A DNA stretch of 54,791 bases. Source: Phycisphaerales bacterium (lineage in GTDB: Bacteria; Planctomycetota; Phycisphaerae; Phycisphaerales; UBA1924). Location: the NCBI GenBank assembly GCA_013360675.1, contig JABWBB010000008.1, forward strand, positions 1 through 54,791. The letters are read 5' to 3'. The notes below the pieces were generated by a model. That model saw only the letters and a program-made list of their open reading frames with translations, searched no databases and was not told where the DNA came from. Position numbers and translations under genes: made by a program. Shown one piece after another: positions 25,003-32,823 of the stretch (within the stretch, counting starts at the first letter, position 1; each line of letters opens with the position of its first letter).

Positions 25003-25814
25003 GCTTGTTCCTTTCCGCCCGGCGACGAATCGCCCGGCGCGATATCGAATCCGCCTCGTCCTGTCGAGTGATCGTGGTGCTGTCCTTCGGCGATGCGTCG
25101 CACACGCCCATCATCCATCTCGGCGATGCGATCGGCGAACTCGAAGATGCGCGGGTCGTGCGTGACGACCACCAGCGAGAGTTGGGTTCCCGCGGCGACC
25201 TCGCGCAGCAACTCGAGAATCCGCTGGCCTGTCTTATGGTCGAGCGCGCTGGTGGGCTCATCGCAGACGAGCAAACGCGGGTTGTGGACGATCCCGCGGG
25301 CGATGGCGACGCGTTGCTGCTGCCCGCCGCTCAGGCGCGTGGGCATCTCGTGGGTGCGATCGCCAAGCCCGACTTTGGCCAGCAGCTCGCGTGACCTGGC
25401 CATGGCCTCTCGACGCCCCACGCCCTGGATCAGAAGCGGAACGGAGACATTTTCAGCGGCGGTCAGGGTCGGGATCAGATTGAACGCCTGAAAGACAAAG
25501 CCGATGTTCCGCGCGCGAAACGCCGCCCTCTTGTTGGGCGAAAGATCCCGAAGATCCTCGCCCAGCACGCGGCATGCGCCCTCGTCGTGGTCGAGCACGC
25601 CGGCGATCACGCTGATCAGCGTGGTCTTGCCGCAGCCCGATGGCCCCACCAGCATCAGCAACTCGCCCGTGTAGACGTCGAGGTCGACGCCCCGCAGGGC
25701 GCGAACGGCGGCGTCGCCCTTGCCGTAGGTCTTGGTCACGCCCTGGCAGCGCACCGCAAGGCTGCCCCCACCGGGGAGGTCCATGCTCGGCGATGCGTGG
25801 GTCTGGGTCGTCAT
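24999..25814 (-). CDS. ABC transporter ATP-binding protein (MacB/LolD type)
   Basis: The 271-residue ATPase has Walker A GPSGCGKTT, Q-loop region FVFQAFNLIPTLTAAENV, signature LSGGQQQRVAIARG, Walker B LLVCDEPTSALD and switch His in VVVTHDPRI. The FNLIPTLTAAENV text places it with the MacB/LolD/DevA group that powers FtsX-type permeases. Unlike MacB it is not fused to the permease. It begins 4 bases after the permease stop. The N-terminal 20 residues are not conserved, and a slightly later start is possible. Confidence 0.93.
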   Translation of the reverse strand: MTTQTHASPSMDLPGGGSLAVRCQGVTKTYGKGDAAVRALRGVDLDVYTGELLMLVGPSGCGKTTLISVIAGVLDHDEGACRVLGEDLRDLSPNKRAAFRARNIGFVFQAFNLIPTLTAAENVSVPLLIQGVGRREAMARSRELLAKVGLGDRTHEMPTRLSGGQQQRVAIARGIVHNPRLLVCDEPTSALDHKTGQRILELLREVAAGTQLSLVVVTHDPRIFEFADRIAEMDDGRVRRIAEGQHHDHSTGRGGFDIAPGDSSPGGKEQA

Positions 25815-25818
25815 GCGC

Positions 25819-26973
25819 TTACCCCTTGAAGACCATGGCCGGTTCGAGCGTCATCACGCGGCGCATGCTCAGCATCGCCGCCAGCAGGCAGATCACCGTC
25901 ACCGCCGAGCCCGACACCACCAGCAACTGCCAGGGAATGAGGAAGGCCAGGGGCGAGCGCTTCACGGCGGCCCCGAAGAGCGAGGCCAGCCCGGCCCCCA
26001 GGCCAAAGCCGATCGTGCCCACGATCAGCGCCTGCACCAAGACCATGTTCATCAGCGTGGCGTCGGTCGCGCCCATCGCCTTGAGTGTGCCCAGGTAGCG
26101 GATGTTGTCCGCGATGAAGCTGTAGAACATGAAGCCCGTGATCACCGCGCCGATGAGCAGCCCCAGCGACACGGCGATGCCGAAGTTGATGGGAATGCCC
26201 GTGTTCTCGATGTAGAACATCACGGTCTTCCACTTCCACTGGTCGCGGGTGTAGGCGGCCAGCCCTGAGGCCGCTTCGATGCGATCGCAGAGGTCCTTGT
26301 GGTCGACACCCTGCATGGCCTTGACAAGGACGAAGGAAAGGAGTTTGCGCTCGCGCGGGGCGAAGTGCGTCGCCCTGGAATACGTTGTATAGACCACCGG
26401 CTGGCTTTGGAAGGTGCGCATGCTCTGGCAGATGCCCACGACCACGCCGCGCCGATCATTGATCTCGATGGTGTCGCCCACGCGGAGCGGGCGTTTCCCG
26501 CCCATGCCGTCGGGTTGGGCCAGGCGAGTGCGGGCGCCGATCGCGTCGACGATTACCGCGTCGGACCGGCGCAGGAACTCCAGCTCACCCTCGATCATCG
26601 AGGGCGGCCCCCCGGCGAGCGTGGCGTCGTCGAGCCCGAGCACGACGCAGTTCTGGAACTCGCCGTTGTCCAGTCGTGCTCGCAGCATGCCTTTGTAGAG
26701 CGGGGCCGCCCAGGCTACGCCCTCGACGCTCCGCACCCGTCCCAGCGCGGTGCTCTGCAGCGGCTTGATGTCGTCGATGTACTGAACCTTGGTGTCCATC
26801 ACCCAGATATCCGGGTCGCCCATGTCGGTCACCGTCGCGAATGTGCGCGACATGATCCCGGTGAAGATCGCCCCCTGCTGCGTGATGACCAGCGAGGCGA
26901 GCGTCACCCCGAGCACGATCCCGAAGTACTTGCCCTTGTCGGCGAGGAGCATCTTGATGGCGATGATCAGCAC
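25819..26973 (-). CDS. FtsX/DevC-type ABC transporter permease
   Basis: The 384-residue permease has an N-terminal helix (YFGIVLGVTLASLVITQQGA), a periplasmic domain of about 220 residues and three C-terminal helices ending MRRVMTLEPAMVFKG, the FtsX/MacB layout. The GTG at 26973 is chosen: it overlaps the TetR stop (26967-26969) in GTGCTGA, whereas longer forms run into the TetR gene. An ATG at 26952 (MLLADKG) is an alternative. With the neighbouring ATPase, HlyD and OMF it forms a tripartite ABC efflux or devB-devC-devA-like glycolipid exporter. The substrate is not evident. Confidence 0.9.
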   Translation of the reverse strand: MLIIAIKMLLADKGKYFGIVLGVTLASLVITQQGAIFTGIMSRTFATVTDMGDPDIWVMDTKVQYIDDIKPLQSTALGRVRSVEGVAWAAPLYKGMLRARLDNGEFQNCVVLGLDDATLAGGPPSMIEGELEFLRRSDAVIVDAIGARTRLAQPDGMGGKRPLRVGDTIEINDRRGVVVGICQSMRTFQSQPVVYTTYSRATHFAPRERKLLSFVLVKAMQGVDHKDLCDRIEAASGLAAYTRDQWKWKTVMFYIENTGIPINFGIAVSLGLLIGAVITGFMFYSFIADNIRYLGTLKAMGATDATLMNMVLVQALIVGTIGFGLGAGLASLFGAAVKRSPLAFLIPWQLLVVSGSAVTVICLLAAMLSMRRVMTLEPAMVFKG

Positions 26974-27683
26974 GGGCCCTGCCCTTCCCGGCGCGTGGCC
27001 TCGATCCCGCCCAGCGAGAATCGCGTGATGTGCGACGCCAGCGTGGCGACCTCCGAGCACAGCCCAGGGACGAGCAGGCGCATGCAGGCGCTGGCGTGCT
27101 TGTAATGCAGGCATTGCCCGACCACGCTTGCCGCGCACGTGTCCACCGCACGCTTGGGGGCTTTCTCACCCAGCAACTCACGGCAGATCCCGGTCAGTCG
27201 CTTCCACATCGGGCGCACCGATTGTTCGACGAGCGCCTCGAGCGCGGGGCTGGGGTCGCTCATCTCGCGGGCCATGAGTTGGGCATGCCACGCGGGGCGG
27301 CCTTCGTGGAGCAGACGCATCAGCAGCGAACGCACAAAGGCATCAAGCCGAACCTCGGGCGGATCGTCGTCCGAAACGCCCATATCCGGCGGAAAGTGCG
27401 TCACCGCGGCTTCGTGCGTCTCGCGCAGCACCGCGAGGTAGAGCCGGTCCTTGTCGCCAAAGTGGTAGTTCACCGCGGCGACATTCGCCCCCGCCGCGAT
27501 GCAGATCTCGCGGATCGTGGCCTCGCGGAAACCACGACGCGCAAAGACCTCGCCCGCGGCGTCGATCAGTCGCTCGCGTGTGCCGGGCATGCCACCCGTG
27601 GGCGTGGGGGCCTGGGCGAGATCCTTCGGTGGCTTGCCGGCTCTGGTCGAGGATCGTGCAGGGATGGGGCGGCTTTTCGCCAT
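26967..27683 (-). CDS. TetR-family regulator of the efflux operon (CecR-like)
   Basis: The 238-residue regulator has an extended N-terminus, an HTH (TRERLIDAAGEVFARRGFREATIREICIAAGANVAAVNYHF in sections) and a C-terminal ligand domain of the CecR/YbiH type. The HTH core is AGEVFARRGF and VAAVNYHFGDKD. It is the first gene of the efflux operon and overlaps the permease gene. A perfect palindrome sits 3 bases before the ATG at 27683, leaving no ribosome site there. Translation may be leaderless, or start further inside, for example at ATG 27587 (MPGTRERL). Probably an autorepressor. Confidence 0.9.
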   Translation of the reverse strand: MAKSRPIPARSSTRAGKPPKDLAQAPTPTGGMPGTRERLIDAAGEVFARRGFREATIREICIAAGANVAAVNYHFGDKDRLYLAVLRETHEAAVTHFPPDMGVSDDDPPEVRLDAFVRSLLMRLLHEGRPAWHAQLMAREMSDPSPALEALVEQSVRPMWKRLTGICRELLGEKAPKRAVDTCAASVVGQCLHYKHASACMRLLVPGLCSEVATLASHITRFSLGGIEATRREGQGPC

Positions 27684-27686
27684 GAT

Positions 27687-27702
27687 TCAAACAAGTGTTT
27701 GA
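27687..27702. promoter_or_regulatory. Perfect palindromic operator of the TetR-type regulator
   Basis: TCAAACAAGTGTTTGA is two perfect 7-bp arms around a 2-base centre. The form AAACAxxTGTTT is typical of TetR-family sites. It lies 3 bases upstream of the annotated regulator start, where binding would block transcription of the whole operon. A -35-like TTGACT at 27722-27717 lies upstream on the minus strand. Confidence 0.75.
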
Positions 27703-27838
27703 CTCGCCCCGCGCAGAGTCAAGTCGCCCGCCTACTCGGCACCCAAGCCAGGGATCGGATCAGTTCAAAAAAACAACAAGGCGACCCCCTGATGCGGATC
27801 GCCGATCGGACACAAAGCCCCATGTTTTCCGTCCAAAG

Positions 27839-27912
27839 CGCGGGCGAAGGGACTCGAACCCCTAACCTTCTGATCCGTAGTCAGATGCTCTATCCAATTG
27901 AGCTACGCCCGC
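27839..27912 (-). tRNA. tRNA-Arg(ACG)
   Basis: A full cloverleaf: acceptor GCGGGCG (27912-27906) with CGCCCGC (27846-27840), D-arm GCTCAATTGGATAGAGC, anticodon arm TCTGA-CTACGGA-TCAGA giving ACG, and T-arm with GGTTCGAGTCC. The discriminator is G; CCA is not encoded. The wobble A is expected to become inosine, reading CGU/CGC/CGA. Confidence 0.97.
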
Positions 27913-27950
27913 GTCGGCACCGTTCCCCGGGATGGGGTAAGGGTCGGACA

Positions 27951-27979
27951 AGGCTAAGCCGGCTCGTTGCGGTTGGCAA
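27951..27979 (-). promoter_or_regulatory. Promoter of tRNA-Arg
   Basis: On the minus strand TTGCCA (27979-27974) and TAGCCT (27956-27951) are 17 bases apart, about 39 bases before the tRNA 5' end. The same -10 hexamer precedes tRNA-Leu at 45510. Confidence 0.6.
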
Positions 27980-28082
27980 GTGCCGCGCGGGTTGGGCTTG
28001 ATTCGGGCCCTCAGGCCTCCAACCATTCCGACCCGGGCCCCTTCGGCACGGGCTTGTTGAATCACGAGGATCACGAACGACC

Positions 28083-28397
28083 ATGGCTCATTCACGCACG
28101 GCACAGAAGCGCGTCCGCCAGAACATCGAGCACCGAGCCCGCAACCGCTGGCGTCTCCAGACCATGCGCGAGGCGATCAAGGAGTTCCGCGAGCACGTGC
28201 TCCACGGGACCGTCGATCAGGCTTCCGAATCTTTCCGCAAGGTCTCGCGCGTGATCGACCGCACCGCCGCCAAGGGCGTCATCCACAAGAACCAGGCCTC
28301 GCGCCGCAAGAGCCGCCTGAGCGCGACCCTCAAGGCGATGAAGACCGCCGGCGCCACCGCGAAGCCCACCAAGGCCAAGACCAAGCCCAAGGCCTGA
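28083..28397 (+). CDS. rpsT: Ribosomal protein bS20
   Basis: bS20 is a primary 16S rRNA-binding protein of the small subunit. At 104 residues it has the usual all-helical, Arg/Lys-rich sequence: MAHSRTAQKRVRQNIEHRARN at the start, AIKEFREHVL in the middle and KGVIHKNQASRRKSRLSATL toward the end. A Lys/Pro/Ala tail (AKPTKAKTKPKA) extends past the E. coli length of 87. TTGATT (27998-28003) and AACCAT (28021-28026), 17 bases apart, may be its promoter. A strong terminator follows at 28432, so it is a single-gene transcript. Confidence 0.97.
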   Translation: MAHSRTAQKRVRQNIEHRARNRWRLQTMREAIKEFREHVLHGTVDQASESFRKVSRVIDRTAAKGVIHKNQASRRKSRLSATLKAMKTAGATAKPTKAKTKPKA

Positions 28398-28431
28398 GTC
28401 GCTCAGCGTTCCCGGCGTCAACGAACTCATG

Positions 28432-28463
28432 AGGCCCGACTGGTGAATCCGTCGGGCCTTTTT
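28432..28463 (+). terminator. Rho-independent terminator after rpsT
   Basis: AGGCCCGAC (28432-28440) pairs with GTCGGGCCT (28451-28459) across a 10-base loop, followed by TTTT (to 28463). The stem starts 34 bases after the rpsT stop. Confidence 0.88.
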
Positions 28464-28504
28464 CATGCGCACCTCGCCGCCCCGACGACTACGCTCAAAC
28501 TCCC

Positions 28505-29317
28505 ATGGCCAAGGAACGCAAGGGTGCCAAGGGCGCGTCGAGCCGCGCTCAACCGGAGAGCTACTGGAAACTCTCCACGCGCCCGCTCCACATCCTTGTT
28601 TTTCTCGCTCCGCTCATCGCCCTTTATGAACTGGGCTCGATCCTCTATCTCGCCGACGACCAGCGCGGCGTAATCGCCACCGTTCGCGCCTGGAGCATCC
28701 TCTCGCGTTTCTTTGAAACCTTCGGCGTGGCCAGCCTGCACCTGCCCGCCGCCGGGCTGGTCATTGTCCTGCTGGTTTGGCATTTCTTCTTGCGCGATTC
28801 ATGGCGCGTGCGCCCGCCGGTGATCGCGGGCATGGCCGTCGAGAGCGTCCTCTGGTGCCTCCCGCTGATCGTCTTTGGCATGCTCATCGCCCAGGGGCTA
28901 TCGAGCGGCCTGATCCAGAGCAATGGCTCGGCCAACGCCAGCTTCGCCACGCTCCCCTGGCAATCCCGCCTCATCCTCTCCGCGGGGGCCGGGCTCTACG
29001 AGGAACTCCTCTTCAGGCTCATCCTTATCTCGGGGGTGCACTTCCTCGTGGTCGATCTCGCCCGCCAGAGCGAGGGTGTGGGGTTTGTGATCGCCGCGGT
29101 GGTGTCCGCCGTCGCCTTTGCGCTCTACCACAACATCTCGCACCCACGGGGGGGAGCCGATCTGGCTCTGCTCGCGTCCTATTCAGTCGCGGGGCTCTAT
29201 TTCGCGGCGTTGTTCCTGCTGCGGGGCTTTGGGGTCGCCGTCATGACCCACGCCCTTTACGATGTCGTGGTGCTGATCGCCGCCCCGGCCTCGGTGGCAG
29301 CGGTGAACGGCTCCTGA
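28505..29317 (+). CDS. CPBP-family intramembrane glutamic protease
   Basis: The 270-residue polytopic membrane protein has a basic N-terminus, then about seven or eight helices. The CPBP (Abi/RCE1-like) motifs are visible: EELLFR (EExxxR, the catalytic Glu pair and Arg) in GLYEELLFRLILI, FALYHNISH (FxxxH), and HALYD near the C-terminus. The family includes prenyl-protein proteases and membrane maturation enzymes; the substrate cannot be told here. The rpsT terminator lies directly upstream, so it has its own promoter, which I could not identify. Confidence 0.88.
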   Translation: MAKERKGAKGASSRAQPESYWKLSTRPLHILVFLAPLIALYELGSILYLADDQRGVIATVRAWSILSRFFETFGVASLHLPAAGLVIVLLVWHFFLRDSWRVRPPVIAGMAVESVLWCLPLIVFGMLIAQGLSSGLIQSNGSANASFATLPWQSRLILSAGAGLYEELLFRLILISGVHFLVVDLARQSEGVGFVIAAVVSAVAFALYHNISHPRGGADLALLASYSVAGLYFAALFLLRGFGVAVMTHALYDVVVLIAAPASVAAVNGS

Positions 29318-29419
29318 CCGTCACGTCCTAGAACAGGCAGACGAGGGGCAGGGGCGGCGGCTACAGTTCGGGCATCTACGCCGCCTGCGTCAAGGCGTGT
29401 CGAGAGAAAGGACCAGCCC

Positions 29420-29716
29420 ATGGGCTTGGACTTCGCGATCGACGAGCTGTACGCCACCGGCTGGGCCGCCCTCGACACCAGCGGGTGCACCACACACAAC
29501 GGGCGTATGTACCCCTCACTCGAGCGGATCCGGCGCGAGTTCGCCGAGTGCGGCTGCACGCTGACCCTGCGTCACATCCAACTTTTCGACTGCTTCCGGG
29601 CCTCGTGGCAGGACGGGGCGGGGGCGAGCGAAGGGGCGGTGGTGGGGCGGTCCGAGGACGAGGCGGCGGTCTATGCCCTGAGCCAGTTGCGTCGGCACGC
29701 CGTGACGCACGCCTGA
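29420..29716 (+). CDS. Small conserved-looking protein, unknown function
   Basis: The 98-residue protein has no signal peptide or membrane helix. It begins MGLDFAIDELYATGWAALD, contains two Cys (CTTHNG and AECGCTLTL), and a C-terminal half with DGAGASEGAVVGRSEDEAAVYALSQLRR. AAAGGA precedes the ATG. The codon use matches its neighbours, so it is likely a real gene. I do not recognise a family. It lies between the CPBP protease gene and tRNA-Glu, in the same direction. Confidence 0.7.
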   Translation: MGLDFAIDELYATGWAALDTSGCTTHNGRMYPSLERIRREFAECGCTLTLRHIQLFDCFRASWQDGAGASEGAVVGRSEDEAAVYALSQLRRHAVTHA

Positions 29717-29790
29717 TACCACCCCGCATCTGACGACAGAATTTCGGCTGCGTGAGTCACGCTGTGCCGCCTGTCGTGCGAGGCATGGGT

Positions 29791-29818
29791 TTGACGTCGC
29801 CATGGGGAGCGCTATTGT
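29791..29818 (+). promoter_or_regulatory. Promoter of tRNA-Glu
   Basis: TTGACG (29791-29796) and TATTGT (29813-29818) are separated by 16 bases, 14 bases before the tRNA 5' end. This is a strong candidate. Confidence 0.65.
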
Positions 29819-29832
29819 CTGACTCGAAGGCT

Positions 29833-29907
29833 GGCCCCATCGTCTAGCCCGGTCTAGGACACCAGGTTCTCATCCTGGGAACAGGGGTTCGAATCCCCTT
29901 GGGGTCA
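29833..29907 (+). tRNA. tRNA-Glu(CTC)
   Basis: Acceptor GGCCCCA (29833-29839) pairs with TGGGGTC (29900-29906, one G-U pair), discriminator A. The anticodon arm is CCAGG-TTCTCAT-CCTGG, giving CTC, and the T-arm contains GGGTTCGAATCCC. CCA is not encoded. A terminator follows directly. Confidence 0.97.
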
Positions 29908-29910
29908 TTG

Positions 29911-29934
29911 CCCCCGCGTTGGCGGGGGTTTTTT
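29911..29934 (+). terminator. Terminator of tRNA-Glu
   Basis: CCCCCGC (29911-29917), loop GTTG, GCGGGGG (29922-29928), then TTTTTT. A compact perfect intrinsic terminator. Confidence 0.92.
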
Positions 29935-30328
29935 AATTGTGTAGGCGGCGTCGCAGGTGGTATCCGCAGTTCGGGCAAGCCGTTCAAAGGACGCTCGCGT
30001 CCAACGACAAGCTATTGCTTGTTGTACGACCCAGACCAATCCCTACACAAGCCACCTATCCAGGGTTCGTATAGGTAGAGGGGGACGGAGATGCGGTTGC
30101 ACTCTTCGTTGGGCTGAGTACGGCACGACGTCAATCGACCGTGCACCAACCTCCCTCGTTTGTCAACGGTTGGATCATCCTTGCAGGATCAAGGGCAATG
30201 AAGCTGATTTGACACCGCTCTTGGACTAGGAATAATGAGGACTTCTGTAGCCGATGGTCTGCAATTGAGTCGGCCTATGTGTGCATGGGTATTTCCGCCC
30301 AGGCTTGGGCGACCACGGAGGCAGCGAC
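29935..30328. other. 394-bp non-coding region before ccoNO, with inverted repeats
   Basis: No open frame has coding character on either strand. TTGTGTAGG (29937-29945) has its exact inverse CCTACACAA at 30042-30050, so a 114-bp segment is bounded by 9-bp inverted ends. Inside it are small hairpins GACGC-TC-GCGTC and ACAAGC-TATT-GCTTGT. Composition is less GC-rich than the genes around. The segment could be a decayed miniature element or a structured RNA. The promoter of the oxidase operon lies downstream at 30209. Confidence 0.5.
30209..30236 (+). promoter_or_regulatory. Promoter of the cbb3 oxidase operon
   Basis: TTGACA (30209-30214) and AATAAT (30231-30236) are 16 bases apart, near consensus. 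About 85 bases of leader precede the ccoNO ATG. I saw no Fnr- or FixK-type box (TTGAT-N4-ATCAA). Confidence 0.7.
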
Positions 30329-32641
30329 ATGGAGACGACGGGGTACTCCGACGGAACAACCCACGGGAACGTCGGCGAAGGCCCCTTAGGGCCCATGGAG
30401 CGGTTCTCCTACGACGACGCGATTACGCGAAAGTTCGTCCTGGCCACGGTCCTCTGGGGCGTGGTGGCGATGCTCGCGGGCGTGATCATCGCCCTGCAAC
30501 TCGCCTTCCCGGCCATGAACCTCGGGTTTGAGTGGACCAGTTTCGGTCGTCTGCGACCCCTCCACACCAACGCGGCGATCTTTGCCTTCGCGGGCAACGC
30601 GATCTTCGCCGCGGTCTATTACAGCACCCAGCGTCTGTGCAAGGCCCGCATGTGGAGCGACCGCCTGAGCAACCTCCACTTCTGGGGTTGGCAGTTGATC
30701 ATCGTTTGCGCGGCGGTCACGCTCCCCCTGGGCATCACGCAGGGCAAGGAGTACGCCGAACTCGAGTGGCCCGTCGACCTGCTCATCGCGGTCGTCTGGC
30801 TCGGGTTCTTCGGCACCAACTTCTTCATGACGCTCAAGAACCGTCGCGAGCGGCACATGTACGTCGCCCTCTGGTTCTACATCGCCACGATCCTCACCGT
30901 CACGCTGCTGCACGTGTTCAACAGCCTGTCGCTCCCGCTGGCGCTGGTCGAGATCGTCCAGAACGGGCGCGTGCCCAGCGGGACGGACTGGCTCAAGAGT
31001 TGGTCGGTGTATGCCGGGGTGCAGGACGCCATGATGCAGTGGTGGTACGGGCACAACGCCGTGGCCTTCTTTCTGACCACGCCATTCCTGGGGCTGATGT
31101 ACTACTACCTTCCCAAGGCGGCAGGTCGTCCGGTCTATTCGTACCGCCTGTCGATCGTGCACTTCTGGAGCTTGGTGTTCATCTATATCTGGGCCGGCCC
31201 GCACCACCTGCACTACACCGCCGTGCCCCAGTGGGCCAGTACGCTGGGCATGATCTTCAGCATCATGCTGTGGATGCCCAGTTGGGGCGGGATGATCAAT
31301 GGGCTGCTCACCCTGCGAGGGGCCTGGCACAAGGTCGCGGGCGATCCCGTCCTCAAGTTCTTTGTCTGGGGGATCACCTTCTACGGCATGGCGACGTTCG
31401 AGGGCCCGATGCTCAGCATCAAGAGCGTCAACAGCCTCTCGCACTACACCGACTGGACCATCGCCCACGTGCACTCGGGAGCCCTGGGCTGGAACGGGCT
31501 GATGACCTTCGGGATGATCTACTGGCTCACGCCCCGCCTCTTCCAGACGCAGATCTGGAGCAGGAAACTGGTGGCGGTGCACTTCTATACCGCGACGATC
31601 GGGCTGGTGCTCTACGTGCTGGCGATCTACGCCGCGGGCATCACCCAGGGCCTGATGTGGCGCGCCTTCGACGAGAGCGGGGCCCTGCAGTACCCCAACT
31701 TCGTCGAGACGGTGGTCAGCATTCTGCCCATGTACCACATCCGCGTGCTGGGCGGGCTGCTCTTCCTCACGGGCACGATCGTCGGCGCGGTGAACGTGCT
31801 GATGACGTGGCGCGCGCGACCGCCCGTGTACGAGGTGCCCGTGGAAGAGGCGCCCGCGCTGTCGAGCACCTACGTCGATCCGCCCCCGCCCCCCTCGTCG
31901 CTCAGCGCCAACACCGAGTTCGGGCGGAGTGTCGATTCCAAGTACCTGCAGGGGTGGTTCCACGCGATCTGGGAGCGTAAGGCCCTGAAGTTCTCGGTGA
32001 TGACGCTCATTGCCGTGATCATCGCCTCGCTGTTTGAACTGGTGCCCACGTTCATGATCCGCTCGAACGTGCCGACCATCGCGAGCGTCCAGCCCTACAC
32101 CCCGCTGGAGTTGTATGGGCGTGACATCTACATCGCCGAGGGCTGCTACAACTGCCACTCGCAGATGATCCGCCCGATCTTCGCCGAGGTGAAGCGCTAC
32201 GGCGAGTACAGCAAGCCCGGCGAGTTCGTCTACGACCATCCCTTCCAGTGGGGCAGCCGTCGCATCGGGCCCGACCTGGCCCGCGAGGGCGGACGCCAGA
32301 GCCTGGACTGGCACGTGCGCCACCTCGAAGACCCGCGCATGGTGCCCCAGTCGATCATGCCCGCCTATGCCCACCTGCTCGAGCAGGACATTGATTTTGC
32401 GGCGATCCAGGGACGCGTCCGCGCCATGGCCATGCTCGGCGTGCCGTATGGCGAGGCGGTCAAGGACGGGGCGGCCGAGGCCATGGCCCGTGCGCAGGCC
32501 GCCGCGCTGGGCGCCCAACTCGTTGCACAGGGCGGCTACGAGGGCATGGAGACCAAGAAGGTGATCGCCCTGGTCGCCTACCTCGAACGCCTGGGCAAGG
32601 ACCTGACCGCGCCGCCAACCGCCGCGGAGGAAACCCCGTGA
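30329..32641 (+). CDS. ccoNO: cbb3-type cytochrome c oxidase, fused subunits I and II (CcoN-CcoO)
   Basis: This 770-residue protein joins the haem-copper catalytic subunit CcoN to the monohaem cytochrome c CcoO. The CcoN part (residues about 20-520) has about 12 helices with haem and copper ligand regions LRPLHTNAAIFAFAGN, WWYGHNAVAFF, AGPHHLHYTAVPQW and HVHSGALGWNG. After a Pro/Ser linker the CcoO part has one anchor helix and a CXXCH motif GCYNCHSQMIRP (Cys606-His610). The start at 30329 is set by GGAGG 7 bases upstream; a GTG at 30281 is less likely. CcoN/CcoO fusion is known in Bacteroidota. First gene of an eight-gene oxidase locus. Confidence 0.95.
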   Translation: METTGYSDGTTHGNVGEGPLGPMERFSYDDAITRKFVLATVLWGVVAMLAGVIIALQLAFPAMNLGFEWTSFGRLRPLHTNAAIFAFAGNAIFAAVYYSTQRLCKARMWSDRLSNLHFWGWQLIIVCAAVTLPLGITQGKEYAELEWPVDLLIAVVWLGFFGTNFFMTLKNRRERHMYVALWFYIATILTVTLLHVFNSLSLPLALVEIVQNGRVPSGTDWLKSWSVYAGVQDAMMQWWYGHNAVAFFLTTPFLGLMYYYLPKAAGRPVYSYRLSIVHFWSLVFIYIWAGPHHLHYTAVPQWASTLGMIFSIMLWMPSWGGMINGLLTLRGAWHKVAGDPVLKFFVWGITFYGMATFEGPMLSIKSVNSLSHYTDWTIAHVHSGALGWNGLMTFGMIYWLTPRLFQTQIWSRKLVAVHFYTATIGLVLYVLAIYAAGITQGLMWRAFDESGALQYPNFVETVVSILPMYHIRVLGGLLFLTGTIVGAVNVLMTWRARPPVYEVPVEEAPALSSTYVDPPPPPSSLSANTEFGRSVDSKYLQGWFHAIWERKALKFSVMTLIAVIIASLFELVPTFMIRSNVPTIASVQPYTPLELYGRDIYIAEGCYNCHSQMIRPIFAEVKRYGEYSKPGEFVYDHPFQWGSRRIGPDLAREGGRQSLDWHVRHLEDPRMVPQSIMPAYAHLLEQDIDFAAIQGRVRAMAMLGVPYGEAVKDGAAEAMARAQAAALGAQLVAQGGYEGMETKKVIALVAYLERLGKDLTAPPTAAEETP

Positions 32642-32823
32642 GCGAACTCATCCGATCCATCGAACTGTCGACCTATCCCACCATCGCGATGGTCATCTTC
32701 CTGGTGATCTTCGCCGGTGTGGTCGCGTGGGTCTGGTCGGGCGGTGCTCGGCTCGAGCGCCACGGCGCGATCCCCTTCGACAACGACGACGCAGCGTCAC
32801 GCACGACGGAGAACAAGGCATGA
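32638..32823 (+). CDS. ccoQ: cbb3 oxidase small subunit CcoQ-like
   Basis: The 61-residue protein has one membrane helix (TIAMVIFLVIFAGVVAWVW) and a short polar tail containing ERHGAIPFDND, as in CcoQ/FixQ, a stabilising subunit of cbb3 oxidase. Position between ccoNO and ccoP supports the call, since the family is too short and variable to rest on sequence alone. The GTG start lies in GTGA, overlapping the ccoNO stop, and its stop overlaps the ccoP ATG; translation is coupled on both sides. Confidence 0.8.
   Translation: MSELIRSIELSTYPTIAMVIFLVIFAGVVAWVWSGGARLERHGAIPFDNDDAASRTTENKA

Noticed and set aside
30386..32518. 710-residue open frame on the minus strand
   Set aside because: Antisense to ccoNO, rich in Asp/Glu/His/Arg repeats with no fold or signal; ccoNO is certain from its motifs.
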